This document shows positions 1 to 6,406 of a stretch of 7,167 nt of DNA, piece after piece. The stretch is from NCBI GenBank assembly GCA_030834835.1, contig JAUQXD010001235.1:1-7167 (forward strand), in the 5' to 3' direction. A model generated the notes under the pieces. The model was not told where the DNA came from. It searched no databases and saw only the letters and a program-made list of their open reading frames with translations. Source of the DNA: Thermoflexales bacterium. Its GTDB lineage: Bacteria > Chloroflexota > Anaerolineae > Fen-1058. Every line of letters begins with the position of its first letter. The first letter of the stretch is position 1. A program made the translations under genes and the position numbers.

Positions 1-562
1 ACACCGCATCGATCAACCCGACTTCGACGGCCTGTTCGGCCGTGAGGTACATGTTGCGATCGGTGTAGCGGGCGATCTGCTCTTCGCCCATCTTGGTCGA
101 GTCGCGCAGAATGCCGTTCAGCAAATCGCGCATGCGGAGGATTTCCTTCGCTTCGATCTCGATGTCGGCGGCCTGGCCCTGCACGCCACCCAGCGGTTGA
201 TGCAAGTGAATGGTTGAGTGCGGCAGCGCATAGCGCAAGCCTTTGGTGCCGGCGGTGAGCAAAATCGTGCCCATGCTGGCGGCCATGCCCACGGCCGTCG
301 TGGACACCGGGGCCTGGATCATCTTCATCGTGTCATAGATGGCCAGGCCCGACGTGATCTGCCCGCCCGGCGAGTTGATGTACAGGCGGATTTCGCGATC
401 GGGGTCCTGTGAGTTCAGGAACAGCAACTGCGCCACGATCACATTGGCGACCTGATCGTTGATGGGCGTCCCCAGAAAAATGATGCGTTCTTTGAGTAGT
501 AACGAATAGATGTCGTAGGCGCGTTCACCACGACCGTCTTGCTCGATGACCATCGGAATCAT
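1..562 (-). CDS. clpP: ATP-dependent Clp protease proteolytic subunit ClpP (3' end cut by window)
   Basis: Serine peptidase (family S14) that forms the barrel of the cytoplasmic Clp protease and degrades proteins fed to it by an AAA+ unfoldase such as ClpX or ClpC. Read on the minus strand, 187 codons are present, beginning [17 protein letters not shown]. Recognisable blocks are the YINSPGG oxyanion-region motif (residues 61-67), GMAASMG with nucleophile Ser96 (codon 275-277), HQPLGG with His121 (codon 200-202), and the near C-terminal [13 protein letters not shown]. ClpP is usually about 195-210 residues, so only a short tail is missing. The start is an ATG with AAGGAG 6 nt upstream. It lies downstream of tig on the same strand, the common tig-clpP(-clpX) order. 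Oddity: the third triad position, normally Asp in a TERDRF-like context, reads TDRNMY, so Asn170 (codon 53-55) replaces Asp. Family identity is very secure. Confidence 0.97.
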   Translation of the reverse strand, partial: MIPMVIEQDGRGERAYDIYSLLLKERIIFLGTPINDQVANVIVAQLLFLNSQDPDREIRLYINSPGGQITSGLAIYDTMKMIQAPVSTTAVGMAASMGTILLTAGTKGLRYALPHSTIHLHQPLGGVQGQAADIEIEAKEILRMRDLLNGILRDSTKMGEEQIARYTDRNMYLTAEQAVEVGLIDAV

Positions 563-568
563 TGTTGG

Positions 569-574
569 CTCCTT
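569..574 (-). promoter_or_regulatory. Ribosome binding site of clpP
   Basis: AAGGAG on the minus strand, 6 nt before the ATG at 562-560. It is a near-perfect Shine-Dalgarno sequence and fixes the start at this ATG rather than at the second Met, three codons further in. Confidence 0.8.
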
Positions 575-599
575 GTATCAATGTTGATGCACTACGACG

Positions 600-605
600 A
601 GTATA
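600..605 (-). promoter_or_regulatory. Possible -10 element in the tig-clpP gap
   Basis: The 102-bp tig-clpP gap (563-664) holds TATACT on the minus strand, 37 nt before the clpP start codon. No convincing -35 sits 16-18 bp upstream; the best hexamers there match only TT of TTGACA. It could be a secondary promoter giving extra clpP transcription, but may be chance. No terminator-like hairpin with a T-run was seen in this gap, so read-through from tig is expected. Confidence 0.22.
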
Positions 606-664
606 GCCTGTGTCGCAGCGCGCCAAACTGATCAAACCTACAGGGTCGCTACAGGCCGATCGGT

Positions 665-2038
665 TTACGCGGCTGTATCAGCCGCGGCCGGCTCGGTTGC
701 ATCGGCCGACTCAACCGCGGCGGGGACGACTGCTTCGGCTTTGTCCGGGGCCTGGCCTTTGGCGATGGCGACGGCACGCGCCAGACCGGCGCTGCTGAGC
801 AGATCGAGCATGATGGATTGGCGATTCTCATCCGACAGGAAGGCCTTGCGGGCTTCGGCGGCGCGCTCGCCGTACATCTGCGCCATCTCGATGATGCGCT
901 GCACTACGTCTTCGTCGGCCACGCTCAGGCCTTCGGCCTTAATCAGTTCATTCAAAACTAGCCCGCGCTTCAGACGAATCTCGGCGGTGGGTTTGAGTTC
1001 TTCGCGATACTCTTCATCGGTCTTGCCCAGCGCCTTGAGGTATTCCTCCAGCGTCATGTTCTGATCTTTCATGCGCTTCTCAGTGCGCTCGATCAGGGCA
1101 TCCACTTCCGAGGTCAGCATCTGCGGCGGAAACTCGATCGTCGCGCCTTTGACTATCGCATCGATGACCTGATCGCTGTACTTGTGGTCGGCTTCGCGGA
1201 CCAGATTGGTGCGCAGTTCCGCGCGGATGACGTCCTTCAGCGCGTCCAGGGTTTCATAGTCGCCCACGGTTTGCGCCAGGGCATCGTCAAGGGCGGGCAG
1301 TTCGCGCTTTTGCAGTTCGATCAGGTGCACGTTGAAATCGGCGGTCTTGCCGCGGAATTCGCCGTACCGATCGGAATCGGGCACGACCAGCGAGAAGGCC
1401 TTGTCCTCGCCGGGCGTCATCCCGATGATGGGGGCGCTGAAGTCAAGCATTTCCTCGTCACGATCGAGCGGTGGATACAGATTGATCGTGACGCCGCTCT
1501 GTTTGGAGATAAACGATTCGCCTTCGACGGTGCCTTCGATATCGACTTTGGCGATCATGTTCACTTCGGCGGGCACATCGCCGACCGGCTCGATGATGGC
1601 CTGATTCTCCTGCATGTGTTCGAGTTGATGTTCGATATCATGCTCGTCCACAGTCGGTTCGATATAGGGCAAGCGAATGCTGCGATAGTCGCCGAGATCG
1701 ACGACCGGGGCGAGGGGCACCAGCATCTTGAAGACCATCGGCTCCATCGTGAAATCTTCCATCTCGCCGGGGCCAAACGGATCGATGTTGTGCTGCTCCA
1801 GTGCTTCTTTGTAGACCACGGGGCCGAGTTGGTCGATGACCTCTTCGTACAACGCCTGCTTGCCCAGCATGCGCTCGACGACGGCGCGCGGGGCTTTGCC
1901 GGGGCGGAAGCCGGGCACTTTGTACTTCTGCGCCAGACGGCGGGCGGCCTGAGCCAGCGCTTTTTCAACGCGCTCCGGCTCAACTTCGATGGTCAGCGCC
2001 AGCTGACGATTGTCGCGGGGTTCGGTAGTAACGTTCAC
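665..2038 (-). CDS. tig: Trigger factor, ribosome-associated chaperone and peptidyl-prolyl isomerase
   Basis: Binds near the ribosomal exit tunnel and shields nascent chains; it also has an FKBP-type prolyl isomerase domain. The 457-residue protein has the expected layout. The N-terminal ribosome-binding domain (about 1-115) contains the signature GFRPGKAP at 43-50. A PPIase-like domain spans about 150-245 (DIEGTVEGESF at 166-176, and GMTPGEDKAFSL in its second half). The helical chaperone domain covers about 260-425, followed by an Ala-rich acidic tail (430-457). Length is close to the usual 430-460. Translation starts at GTG (2038-2036) with GAGGAA 5 nt upstream on the minus strand; the next codons read NVTTEPRDN, and no better ATG exists nearby. 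It follows tRNA-Leu by 25 nt and precedes clpP by 102 nt on the same strand, which fits a shared transcript driven from the promoter before the tRNA. No truncation or frameshift is seen. Confidence 0.97.
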   Translation of the reverse strand: MNVTTEPRDNRQLALTIEVEPERVEKALAQAARRLAQKYKVPGFRPGKAPRAVVERMLGKQALYEEVIDQLGPVVYKEALEQHNIDPFGPGEMEDFTMEPMVFKMLVPLAPVVDLGDYRSIRLPYIEPTVDEHDIEHQLEHMQENQAIIEPVGDVPAEVNMIAKVDIEGTVEGESFISKQSGVTINLYPPLDRDEEMLDFSAPIIGMTPGEDKAFSLVVPDSDRYGEFRGKTADFNVHLIELQKRELPALDDALAQTVGDYETLDALKDVIRAELRTNLVREADHKYSDQVIDAIVKGATIEFPPQMLTSEVDALIERTEKRMKDQNMTLEEYLKALGKTDEEYREELKPTAEIRLKRGLVLNELIKAEGLSVADEDVVQRIIEMAQMYGERAAEARKAFLSDENRQSIMLDLLSSAGLARAVAIAKGQAPDKAEAVVPAAVESADATEPAAADTAA

Positions 2039-2042
2039 AATG

Positions 2043-2048
2043 TTCCTC
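2043..2048 (-). promoter_or_regulatory. Ribosome binding site supporting the GTG start of tig
   Basis: GAGGAA on the minus strand lies within the 25-nt spacer between the tRNA 3' end and the GTG at 2038-2036. Its spacing supports the non-ATG start. Confidence 0.65.
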
Positions 2049-2063
2049 TTGCTAATTTGATTT

Positions 2064-2148
2064 TGGTGGGGACGGAGGGACTTGAACCCTCATGCCTTGC
2101 GGCACACGGTCCTAAGCCGTGCGCGTATGCCAGTTCCGCCACGTCCCC
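2064..2148 (-). tRNA. tRNA-Leu (anticodon UAG, decodes CUA)
   Basis: 85 nt on the minus strand, including an encoded CCA (2066-2064) and discriminator A (2067). The acceptor arms GGGGACG and CGTCCCC pair over all 7 bp. The anticodon arm is CACGG-CTTAGGA-CCGTG, with TAG in the loop (complement of 2112-2114). A class II long variable arm (TGCC-GCAA-GGCA) is typical of Leu. The T arm is GAGGG-TTCAAGT-CCCTC, and the D arm has a GCG/CGC stem with the GG pair in its loop. It is 25 nt upstream of tig in the same direction, and no terminator lies between them. Confidence 0.97.
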
Positions 2149-2160
2149 AGAAGCGAAGGG

Positions 2161-2189
2161 ATTATACCTGTCACCGTCAATCCTCGCAA
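2161..2189 (-). promoter_or_regulatory. Sigma-70-type promoter of the tRNA-Leu-tig-clpP unit
   Basis: On the minus strand, -35 TTGCGA (2189-2184), a 17-bp spacer and a perfect -10 TATAAT (2166-2161). The predicted start point near 2154 is a G and would leave a leader of only about 6 nt before the mature tRNA 5' end at 2148. Element quality, spacing and position agree. Confidence 0.8.
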
Positions 2190-2208
2190 CTGGCGGCGCG
2201 CATTTACA

Positions 2209-2237
2209 TTGCTCATTGGGCTTTGATGATTTATACT
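2209..2237 (+). promoter_or_regulatory. Promoter of the ABC exporter operon, probably giving a leaderless mRNA
   Basis: -35 TTGCTC (2209-2214), a 17-bp spacer and -10 TATACT (2232-2237). The predicted start point, 7 nt past the -10, falls at about 2244, next to the A of the ATG at 2245. No Shine-Dalgarno sequence is present before the ATG, which agrees with leaderless initiation. It is back-to-back with the tRNA promoter; the two -35 boxes are 19 bp apart. Confidence 0.6.
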
Positions 2238-2244
2238 TCGGCTC

Positions 2245-3258
2245 ATGGCTATCATCGACGTGCACGCCCTCACCAAGACTTTTTCCGTCAAGCGTAAGCA
2301 GGTCGGTCTGCGCGGTAGTCTGCGCGCGATCGTGCGCCCCGATCTCCAGCGGGTCGAGGCGGTCAAGGGCATCTCGTTCAGCCTGGAGCCGGGCGAATTG
2401 CTGGCTTTCATCGGCCCGAACGGCGCGGGCAAATCGACCACGATCAAGATCCTGACGGGCATCCTGTACCCCAGTGGCGGCGAGGCGCAGGTGTTGGGAT
2501 TGGTGCCGTGGCGCGATCGACGCCAGCTGGCCTACCGGATTGGATCAGTCTTCGGGCAGAAGCCGCAGTTGTGGTACCACCTGCCGCCGATCGATACGTT
2601 CCACCTCTTCGCGAAAATCTACGAACTGGAAGACCGCGCCTTCAAGCAGCGCATGAATTTTCTGATCGAAGCGTTTGACATCCGCCAACTGGTGGAGACG
2701 CCGGTGCGCAAGTTGTCGCTGGGGCAGCGTATGCGGTGCGAGATCGCCGCGTCGCTGCTCCACCGGCCGCAGGTGATCTTCCTCGACGAGCCGACCATCG
2801 GCCTGGACGTGGTCGCCAAGCAGCAAATTCGCGACACGATCAAACTCATGCACGAACAGGATGGCACGACGATCTTCCTGACCAGCCACGATGCGGGCGA
2901 CATCGAGAGTCTGTGCAAGCGCGTGATCATCGTCAATCACGGCGCGATTCTGTACGACGATCGGCTCTCGACGCTCAAACGGCGTTATCTCACGCGCAAG
3001 GAAATCGACGTGCGCTTCGCCGAAGCGCTGACGGACGGCTTCCACCACGACGGCGTGGATGTTTTGAAAGTCGGCACGTATGGCGTGAAGCTGCAATTTG
3101 ATGCGCGCGTCACGCCGGTCGATAGCGTGATCCAACGCCTGATGTCCGCACATGCTGTGGCCGACATCAATGTGAGCGATCCGCCGCTGGAAGAGATCAT
3201 CGCAAGAATTTATCAGGAACCGGCTCATTTTGAAAACCGAGAGGCGAACGATGACTGA
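2245..3258 (+). CDS. ABC-2 type exporter ATP-binding protein (COG4586-like)
   Basis: Cytoplasmic ATPase that would power export through the two membrane proteins encoded downstream. The 337 residues contain a full set of ABC motifs: Walker A GPNGAGKST (57-65), Q-loop Gln105 (FGQKPQLW), signature LSLGQ (157-161), Walker B VIFLDEP (177-183), D-loop GLD (186-188) and H-loop His215 (TSH). The N-terminal extension before the first strand (KTFSVKRKQVGLRGSLRAIV, 11-30), the QKPQLWYHLP stretch and the 100-residue C-terminal regulatory region match the COG4586 group, which pairs with COG4587 and COG3694 permeases. The ATG at 2245 is the natural family start; no ribosome binding site precedes it, and the -10 element is only 7 nt away. 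The stop overlaps the next gene by 8 nt (ATGACTGA). The substrate cannot be read from sequence. Some cyanobacterial relatives are, as I recall, linked to viologen tolerance, but this is weak guidance. Confidence 0.93.
   Translation: MAIIDVHALTKTFSVKRKQVGLRGSLRAIVRPDLQRVEAVKGISFSLEPGELLAFIGPNGAGKSTTIKILTGILYPSGGEAQVLGLVPWRDRRQLAYRIGSVFGQKPQLWYHLPPIDTFHLFAKIYELEDRAFKQRMNFLIEAFDIRQLVETPVRKLSLGQRMRCEIAASLLHRPQVIFLDEPTIGLDVVAKQQIRDTIKLMHEQDGTTIFLTSHDAGDIESLCKRVIIVNHGAILYDDRLSTLKRRYLTRKEIDVRFAEALTDGFHHDGVDVLKVGTYGVKLQFDARVTPVDSVIQRLMSAHAVADINVSDPPLEEIIARIYQEPAHFENREANDD
3240..3244 (+). promoter_or_regulatory. Ribosome binding site that sets the TPR protein start at 3251
   Basis: AGAGG sits 6 nt before the ATG at 3251, inside the end of the ATPase gene. 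It favours this ATG over the in-frame TTG at 3230, which has no comparable site. Together with the 8-nt overlap it suggests translational coupling to the ATPase. Confidence 0.6.
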
Positions 3259-5434
3259 TCCTTCATTGCAACAGACTGGCAAGCCCGAAGACCGAGAGCA
3301 CCCCATTCAAGCCACACATATTTCAGGTGGCGTGAATGTAAGCGCCGATCAAGCTAGTATTGAGGGCGATGCAGTTGGGCGAGACAAGATTTCTAGCGTC
3401 CAACATACTGATACTGGTGGCGGAGCCAACGTTGGTGGCGATGTTACGGTGGGTGATGGTGGCGAGTTCGTAGGACGCGACAAGACCACCAACAACTTCC
3501 GGCAGATCGTGATGAAACCTTGGGCTTGGTTGGTAAGCATCGTGATTCTAGCTATTGCGCTTGTGCTTTTTGCCGGCATCTTCAATATTGACCCCTTGCG
3601 AGGGCTGCTTCCTACGCCGATGCCTTTTCCCCCTGCTGCAGAAAATCAATCCCTGATTATCGTAGCCGACTTTGAGGATCGCGGCGCTGGCAGATATCGC
3701 GGTATAGATCCAGCGCAGTATATTTACGAGGAATTGGTGGATCAGGCGAGAAAGGATGGATTAACAGACGTACGTATTGAGCGTCTAAGAGAAATAGTAG
3801 ACGATAATTCCGCTCGTCCAGTTGGTCAGGTATATAGTGCCACACTTGTAGTATGGGGGTGGTATGATGCACTGACCATCACACCTCGTATCGAGAGACT
3901 CAAGCCACTCAGCGATTATCGTTCGACTGAAGAAGGTCAACACCTCAGTCTTGTCGATCCTGAAAAAGTCGAATTCAGTGTTTTCACGGATCTACCGGGT
4001 CAATCTACCTATCTGGCGCTTTTCACGCTGGGGCTAGATAGACTTAAGAGTCAGGATCAGACCGACGCAATAGCATACTTTAATAGTGCGCTGGAATCAG
4101 CCACTGTAGACAAGGCCGTCTCACTAAATCTTTATGAGGCGTACTTCTTTCGTGCAGTAGCTTACCAACTTCAATCTGATAATAACGCTGCAATTCTCGA
4201 TTATACGAGAGCGATGGGACTTAAGCCAGATTTTGTAGCGGCCTACATCAATCGCGGAAAGGTGTACTTTGATAAAGGCGATCACGATCGTTCTTTAGCT
4301 GACGTTAATGAAGCCATCAAACTAGGCTCTAGACCTCTAGACCTCGCAATGGGTCACAGTAATCGAGGAAGTATCTACGCAGCACAAGGCGACTTTGAGC
4401 GGGCTATGTTTGATTACAACTTGGCAATCAATCTCAGCCCTGATTATGCCGACGCCTATGCTAATCGCGGGAGTGCATATGGCAGCTTAGGTGACTATCG
4501 AGAAGGTCTGGACGACCTTACCCGAGCCATTGCTCTTAAGCCTGAAAATGCCAAAGCCTATTATAGTCGTGGAATTATTCGATATGAGCTCGACGATCTT
4601 GAGGGTGCAGTGGCTGACTTTGATCGGGCAATTGGGTTAAGTCCTGATTACTCTGAAGCTTACAACAATCGGGGTGTCGCTTACCGTGACAAAGGCGATC
4701 TCAACCGCGCGATTGCCGACTATGATAAAGCTATTGACCTCAAAGGCGACAATTTTGAAGCATACACTAATCGTGGGAATGCCTATCGAGCCAGAGGCGA
4801 GTATAGTTTGGCCGTAGCTGACTATAGTAAAGCAATCGATTTGAAGCCTGGCGATCCTGATGCCTACATGTCGCGCGGCACGGTCTATCAGTTTAGTGGG
4901 GATATTAATCGCGCGATTACTGATTTGAATCAAGCCATCAAGTTAGGCCCTGAGAATGCAGTTGCCTATTACATTCGCGGGATCATGTATAGTGCCGCAA
5001 ACGACTATGAGCGTGGCATATCAGACTTTAGCAGGGCAATTGAATTGAAGCATGATTTTGCTGATGCGTATTTTTACCGTGGGCTTGCATATTCGGGTTT
5101 GGCATTAAAGTCCGGCGATAATGATCATGCGCGAGTTCTGGCCGACTACGATCAAGCCATAAATTTTAACCCCAAGTTTGCTGACGCCTATAACAATCGC
5201 TGTTACGAATTGTATGAGTCGAGTCTATACTTGAAAGCATTACCTGATTGTGAGAAGGCCGTTCAGCTGAAGCCAAATGAAGCGAATTTTCTCGACAGCC
5301 GTGCTGCTGTGTACCGGGCGCTTAAGCGCACCAATGATGCAATTGCCGATTATGAACGTATCTTGCAACTCACCGATAATCCCGAACTTGTTAAGACTGC
5401 TCAGCAAGCTTTGAGTGAACTACGGAAACCGTAG
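3251..5434 (+). CDS. Membrane-anchored TPR protein with N-terminal VGRDK motif repeats, inserted in an ABC exporter operon
   Basis: 727 residues from the ATG at 3251; an in-frame TTG at 3230 would add 7. Residues 1-85 are Gly/Asp-rich and hold two copies of a GG-x-NV...VGRDK unit (25-47 and 55-80). A single hydrophobic segment lies at about 90-110 (WAWLVSIVILAIALVLFAGI), followed by a Pro-rich linker. Residues 133-250 form an unassigned alpha/beta region (SLIIVADFED...TLVVWGWYDA) that recalls the domain before the TPRs in other bacterial TPR membrane proteins. From about 254 to 712 there are about 13 TPR units, seven of them exactly 34 residues (367-604). Lys and Arg flanking the N-terminal side of the membrane segment suggest N-inside topology, with the TPRs outside the cytoplasm. 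The gene overlaps the ATPase stop by 8 nt and separates it from its permeases. Its GC is lower: hand-counted 60-base lines give 47% (4081) and 40% (5041), against 68% in the ATPase (2761) and 63% in permease B (7021). Role unknown; a scaffold, sensor or substrate-binding partner of the exporter is inference. Confidence 0.9.
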   Translation: MTDPSLQQTGKPEDREHPIQATHISGGVNVSADQASIEGDAVGRDKISSVQHTDTGGGANVGGDVTVGDGGEFVGRDKTTNNFRQIVMKPWAWLVSIVILAIALVLFAGIFNIDPLRGLLPTPMPFPPAAENQSLIIVADFEDRGAGRYRGIDPAQYIYEELVDQARKDGLTDVRIERLREIVDDNSARPVGQVYSATLVVWGWYDALTITPRIERLKPLSDYRSTEEGQHLSLVDPEKVEFSVFTDLPGQSTYLALFTLGLDRLKSQDQTDAIAYFNSALESATVDKAVSLNLYEAYFFRAVAYQLQSDNNAAILDYTRAMGLKPDFVAAYINRGKVYFDKGDHDRSLADVNEAIKLGSRPLDLAMGHSNRGSIYAAQGDFERAMFDYNLAINLSPDYADAYANRGSAYGSLGDYREGLDDLTRAIALKPENAKAYYSRGIIRYELDDLEGAVADFDRAIGLSPDYSEAYNNRGVAYRDKGDLNRAIADYDKAIDLKGDNFEAYTNRGNAYRARGEYSLAVADYSKAIDLKPGDPDAYMSRGTVYQFSGDINRAITDLNQAIKLGPENAVAYYIRGIMYSAANDYERGISDFSRAIELKHDFADAYFYRGLAYSGLALKSGDNDHARVLADYDQAINFNPKFADAYNNRCYELYESSLYLKALPDCEKAVQLKPNEANFLDSRAAVYRALKRTNDAIADYERILQLTDNPELVKTAQQALSELRKP
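3323..3490 (+). repeat. Two VGRDK motif repeats in the TPR protein N-terminus
   Basis: Within the TPR protein, residues 25-47 (GGVNV...GDAVGRDKI) and 55-80 (TGGGANV...GEFVGRDKT) share the pattern [ST]GG-x(0-2)-NV-x(9-14)-[AF]VGRDK-[IT]. They are separated by a short spacer. Alternating small and hydrophobic residues rich in Gly and Asp suggest short beta turns or a beta-solenoid. I recall similar 'GDVVGRDK' stretches near the start of many multidomain proteins of Chloroflexota and Cyanobacteria, but I know of no assigned function. Confidence 0.65.
4010..5386 (+). repeat. Array of about 13 tetratricopeptide repeats
   Basis: Coding repeat covering residues 254-712 of the TPR protein. The consensus is close to (D/E)AYxNRGxAYxxxGDxxxAIxDYxxAIxLxPDxA, the classical TPR pattern with conserved G8, Y11, A20 and P32. 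Units 4-10 (4349-5062) are seven consecutive 34-residue repeats. The unit at residues 605-644 is expanded by six residues (LKSGDN region). The first three and last two units are more divergent. The copies differ much at DNA level, so this is an old array, not a recent tandem expansion. TPR superhelices bind peptides or partner proteins. Confidence 0.93.
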
Positions 5435-5474
5435 AGATCGTGTGAGAATTTCAGTTCAAAATCTGAAGCGGTAA

Positions 5475-6275
5475 ATGAATATATCTCGCTCAGTCAGCAA
5501 ATACGCGGCCATCACGCGCATCAACTTGCAGAGCAATCTGGCCTACATCGGCGAGTTCGCCTATCGTTCGATCTTCATGGTGTTGATTCTGTACGTCTTC
5601 ATCCAGTTATGGCGCACGACGTACAGCGTCGTCGGCACGGATCGCATCGCGGGCTTGTCGTTGACGGATACGCTGTGGTATCTGGTGATGACCGAAACCA
5701 TCATGCTGAGCAAGATTCGCTTCGCGGGCAAGGTGGCCGAAGAGGTGCGCGACGGCTCGCTGGCGTACACCGTCAGCCGCCCGTACTCGTACTTGCTCTA
5801 TCACTTCTTCCACGGCATTGGCGACACCTTGCTGCGGATGGTAATCAATTTTCTGGCCGGATCGATCCTGGTCACGCTGCTCGTCGGGCCGCTGCCGCCC
5901 ACGAATCTCCCCGCGGTCTTCGTGACGGTGCTGCTGGCCATCATCCTCGATTTCTGCTTCAACGGGCTGATCGGTTTGATGGCCTTCTTCACGGAGGATG
6001 TGGATTCGTGGTCGTTGATCTATCAGAAACTGCTGTTCATTTTGGGTGGCATGATGCTGCCGCTGGATTTTATGCCGGCGTGGCTGCGCGACATCTCGCT
6101 GGCACTGCCGTTCAACTACACGGTGTATGCGCCCGCGCGCTTGTTCGTGCAGTTCGACTGGGCGCGTTTTGTCAACGTAGTCGCGAGTCAACTCGCCTGG
6201 ATCGTCGTCATGGCCGTTATCCTTAGCTTGATGTTCCGCTGGGGCATGCGGCGAGTCTCTATCAATGGTGGTTGA
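5475..6275 (+). CDS. ABC-2 type exporter permease A (COG4587-like)
   Basis: Inner-membrane subunit expected to pair with the other permease to form the translocation path energised by the ATPase at 2245-3258. The 266-residue protein has about six hydrophobic segments (roughly 30-47, 63-79, 113-138, 146-172, 184-200 and 237-255). It carries the family-like stretch VRDGSLAYTVSRPYSYLL (91-108), which resembles the xxGxLxxxLxRP motif of ABC-2 permeases, and a basic C-terminus ending RRVSINGG. Full length for the family. It begins 40 nt after the TPR gene stop. The Shine-Dalgarno sequence is weak (GAAGCGG a few bases before the ATG), so translation may depend on upstream ribosomes. Base composition returns to the GC-rich style of the ATPase. 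The substrate is unknown. Confidence 0.9.
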   Translation: MNISRSVSKYAAITRINLQSNLAYIGEFAYRSIFMVLILYVFIQLWRTTYSVVGTDRIAGLSLTDTLWYLVMTETIMLSKIRFAGKVAEEVRDGSLAYTVSRPYSYLLYHFFHGIGDTLLRMVINFLAGSILVTLLVGPLPPTNLPAVFVTVLLAIILDFCFNGLIGLMAFFTEDVDSWSLIYQKLLFILGGMMLPLDFMPAWLRDISLALPFNYTVYAPARLFVQFDWARFVNVVASQLAWIVVMAVILSLMFRWGMRRVSINGG

Positions 6276-6279
6276 GTGA

Positions 6280-6402
6280 ATCGGTAGATTGGTAAATTAG
6301 GGATTGGTAGATTAGTCGCTCAGCCCACTGACGCCCGATTAACCAGTTACCAATTGACCAGTCAACTAATTTATCAACCTACTAATCTACCAACCTACTG
6401 AT
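6280..6402 (+). repeat. Two facing arrays of a degenerate octamer forming a long inverted repeat
   Basis: The permease A-permease B gap (6276-6406, 131 bp) is almost filled by copies of an octamer close to AGATTGGT. The plus-strand array (6280-6316) has about 5 units: ATCGGT, AGATTGGT, AAATTAGG, GATTGGT, AGATTAGT. The minus-strand array (6402 down to 6334) has about 9 units, including AGGTTGGT, AGATTAGT, AGGTTGAT, AAATTAGT, TGACTGGT and CAATTGGT. Arm 6280-6316 aligns with the reverse complement of 6365-6402 at 30 identical positions, 7 transitions and one bulged base. In the plus-strand RNA four of the seven would be G-U pairs. The intervening 48 nt contain further units plus about 17 unrelated bases (6317-6333). 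There is no GC-rich stem with a T-run, so it does not look like a standard terminator. Confidence 0.8.
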
Positions 6403-6406
6403 CCCT

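Noticed and set aside
637..663. Possible terminator between tig and clpP
   Set aside because: Only a short direct repeat (CTACAGG twice) and the palindrome CCGATCGG are present; no stable stem followed by a T-run on the minus strand.
1184..2455. Long plus-strand open frame of 423 codons
   Set aside because: It runs antisense through tig, across the tRNA-Leu and out of frame into the ATPase gene; its sequence has no recognisable domain and it is a GC-rich shadow frame.
3230..3250. TTG start for the TPR protein adding 7 residues
   Set aside because: The ATG at 3251 has AGAGG at proper spacing and the common ATGA-type overlap with the ATPase stop; the TTG has no comparable site.
2545..3306. 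Minus-strand open frame of 253 codons
   Set aside because: It is antisense to the well-supported ABC ATPase and the start of the TPR gene, has no family features and no ribosome binding site noted.
5451..5465. Small hairpin TTCAG/CTGAA between the TPR gene and permease A
   Set aside because: A 5-bp AT-rich stem with an 8-nt loop and no T-run is too weak to call a terminator.
5607..6191. Overlapping frames on both strands within permease A
   Set aside because: Rich in Arg, His and Gln, as expected for shadow frames of a GC-rich membrane protein gene; the permease frame matches a known family.
6280..6402. CRISPR array
   Set aside because: Units are 8 bp, contiguous and without unique spacers, and they occur in both orientations; this is a degenerate tandem and inverted repeat.
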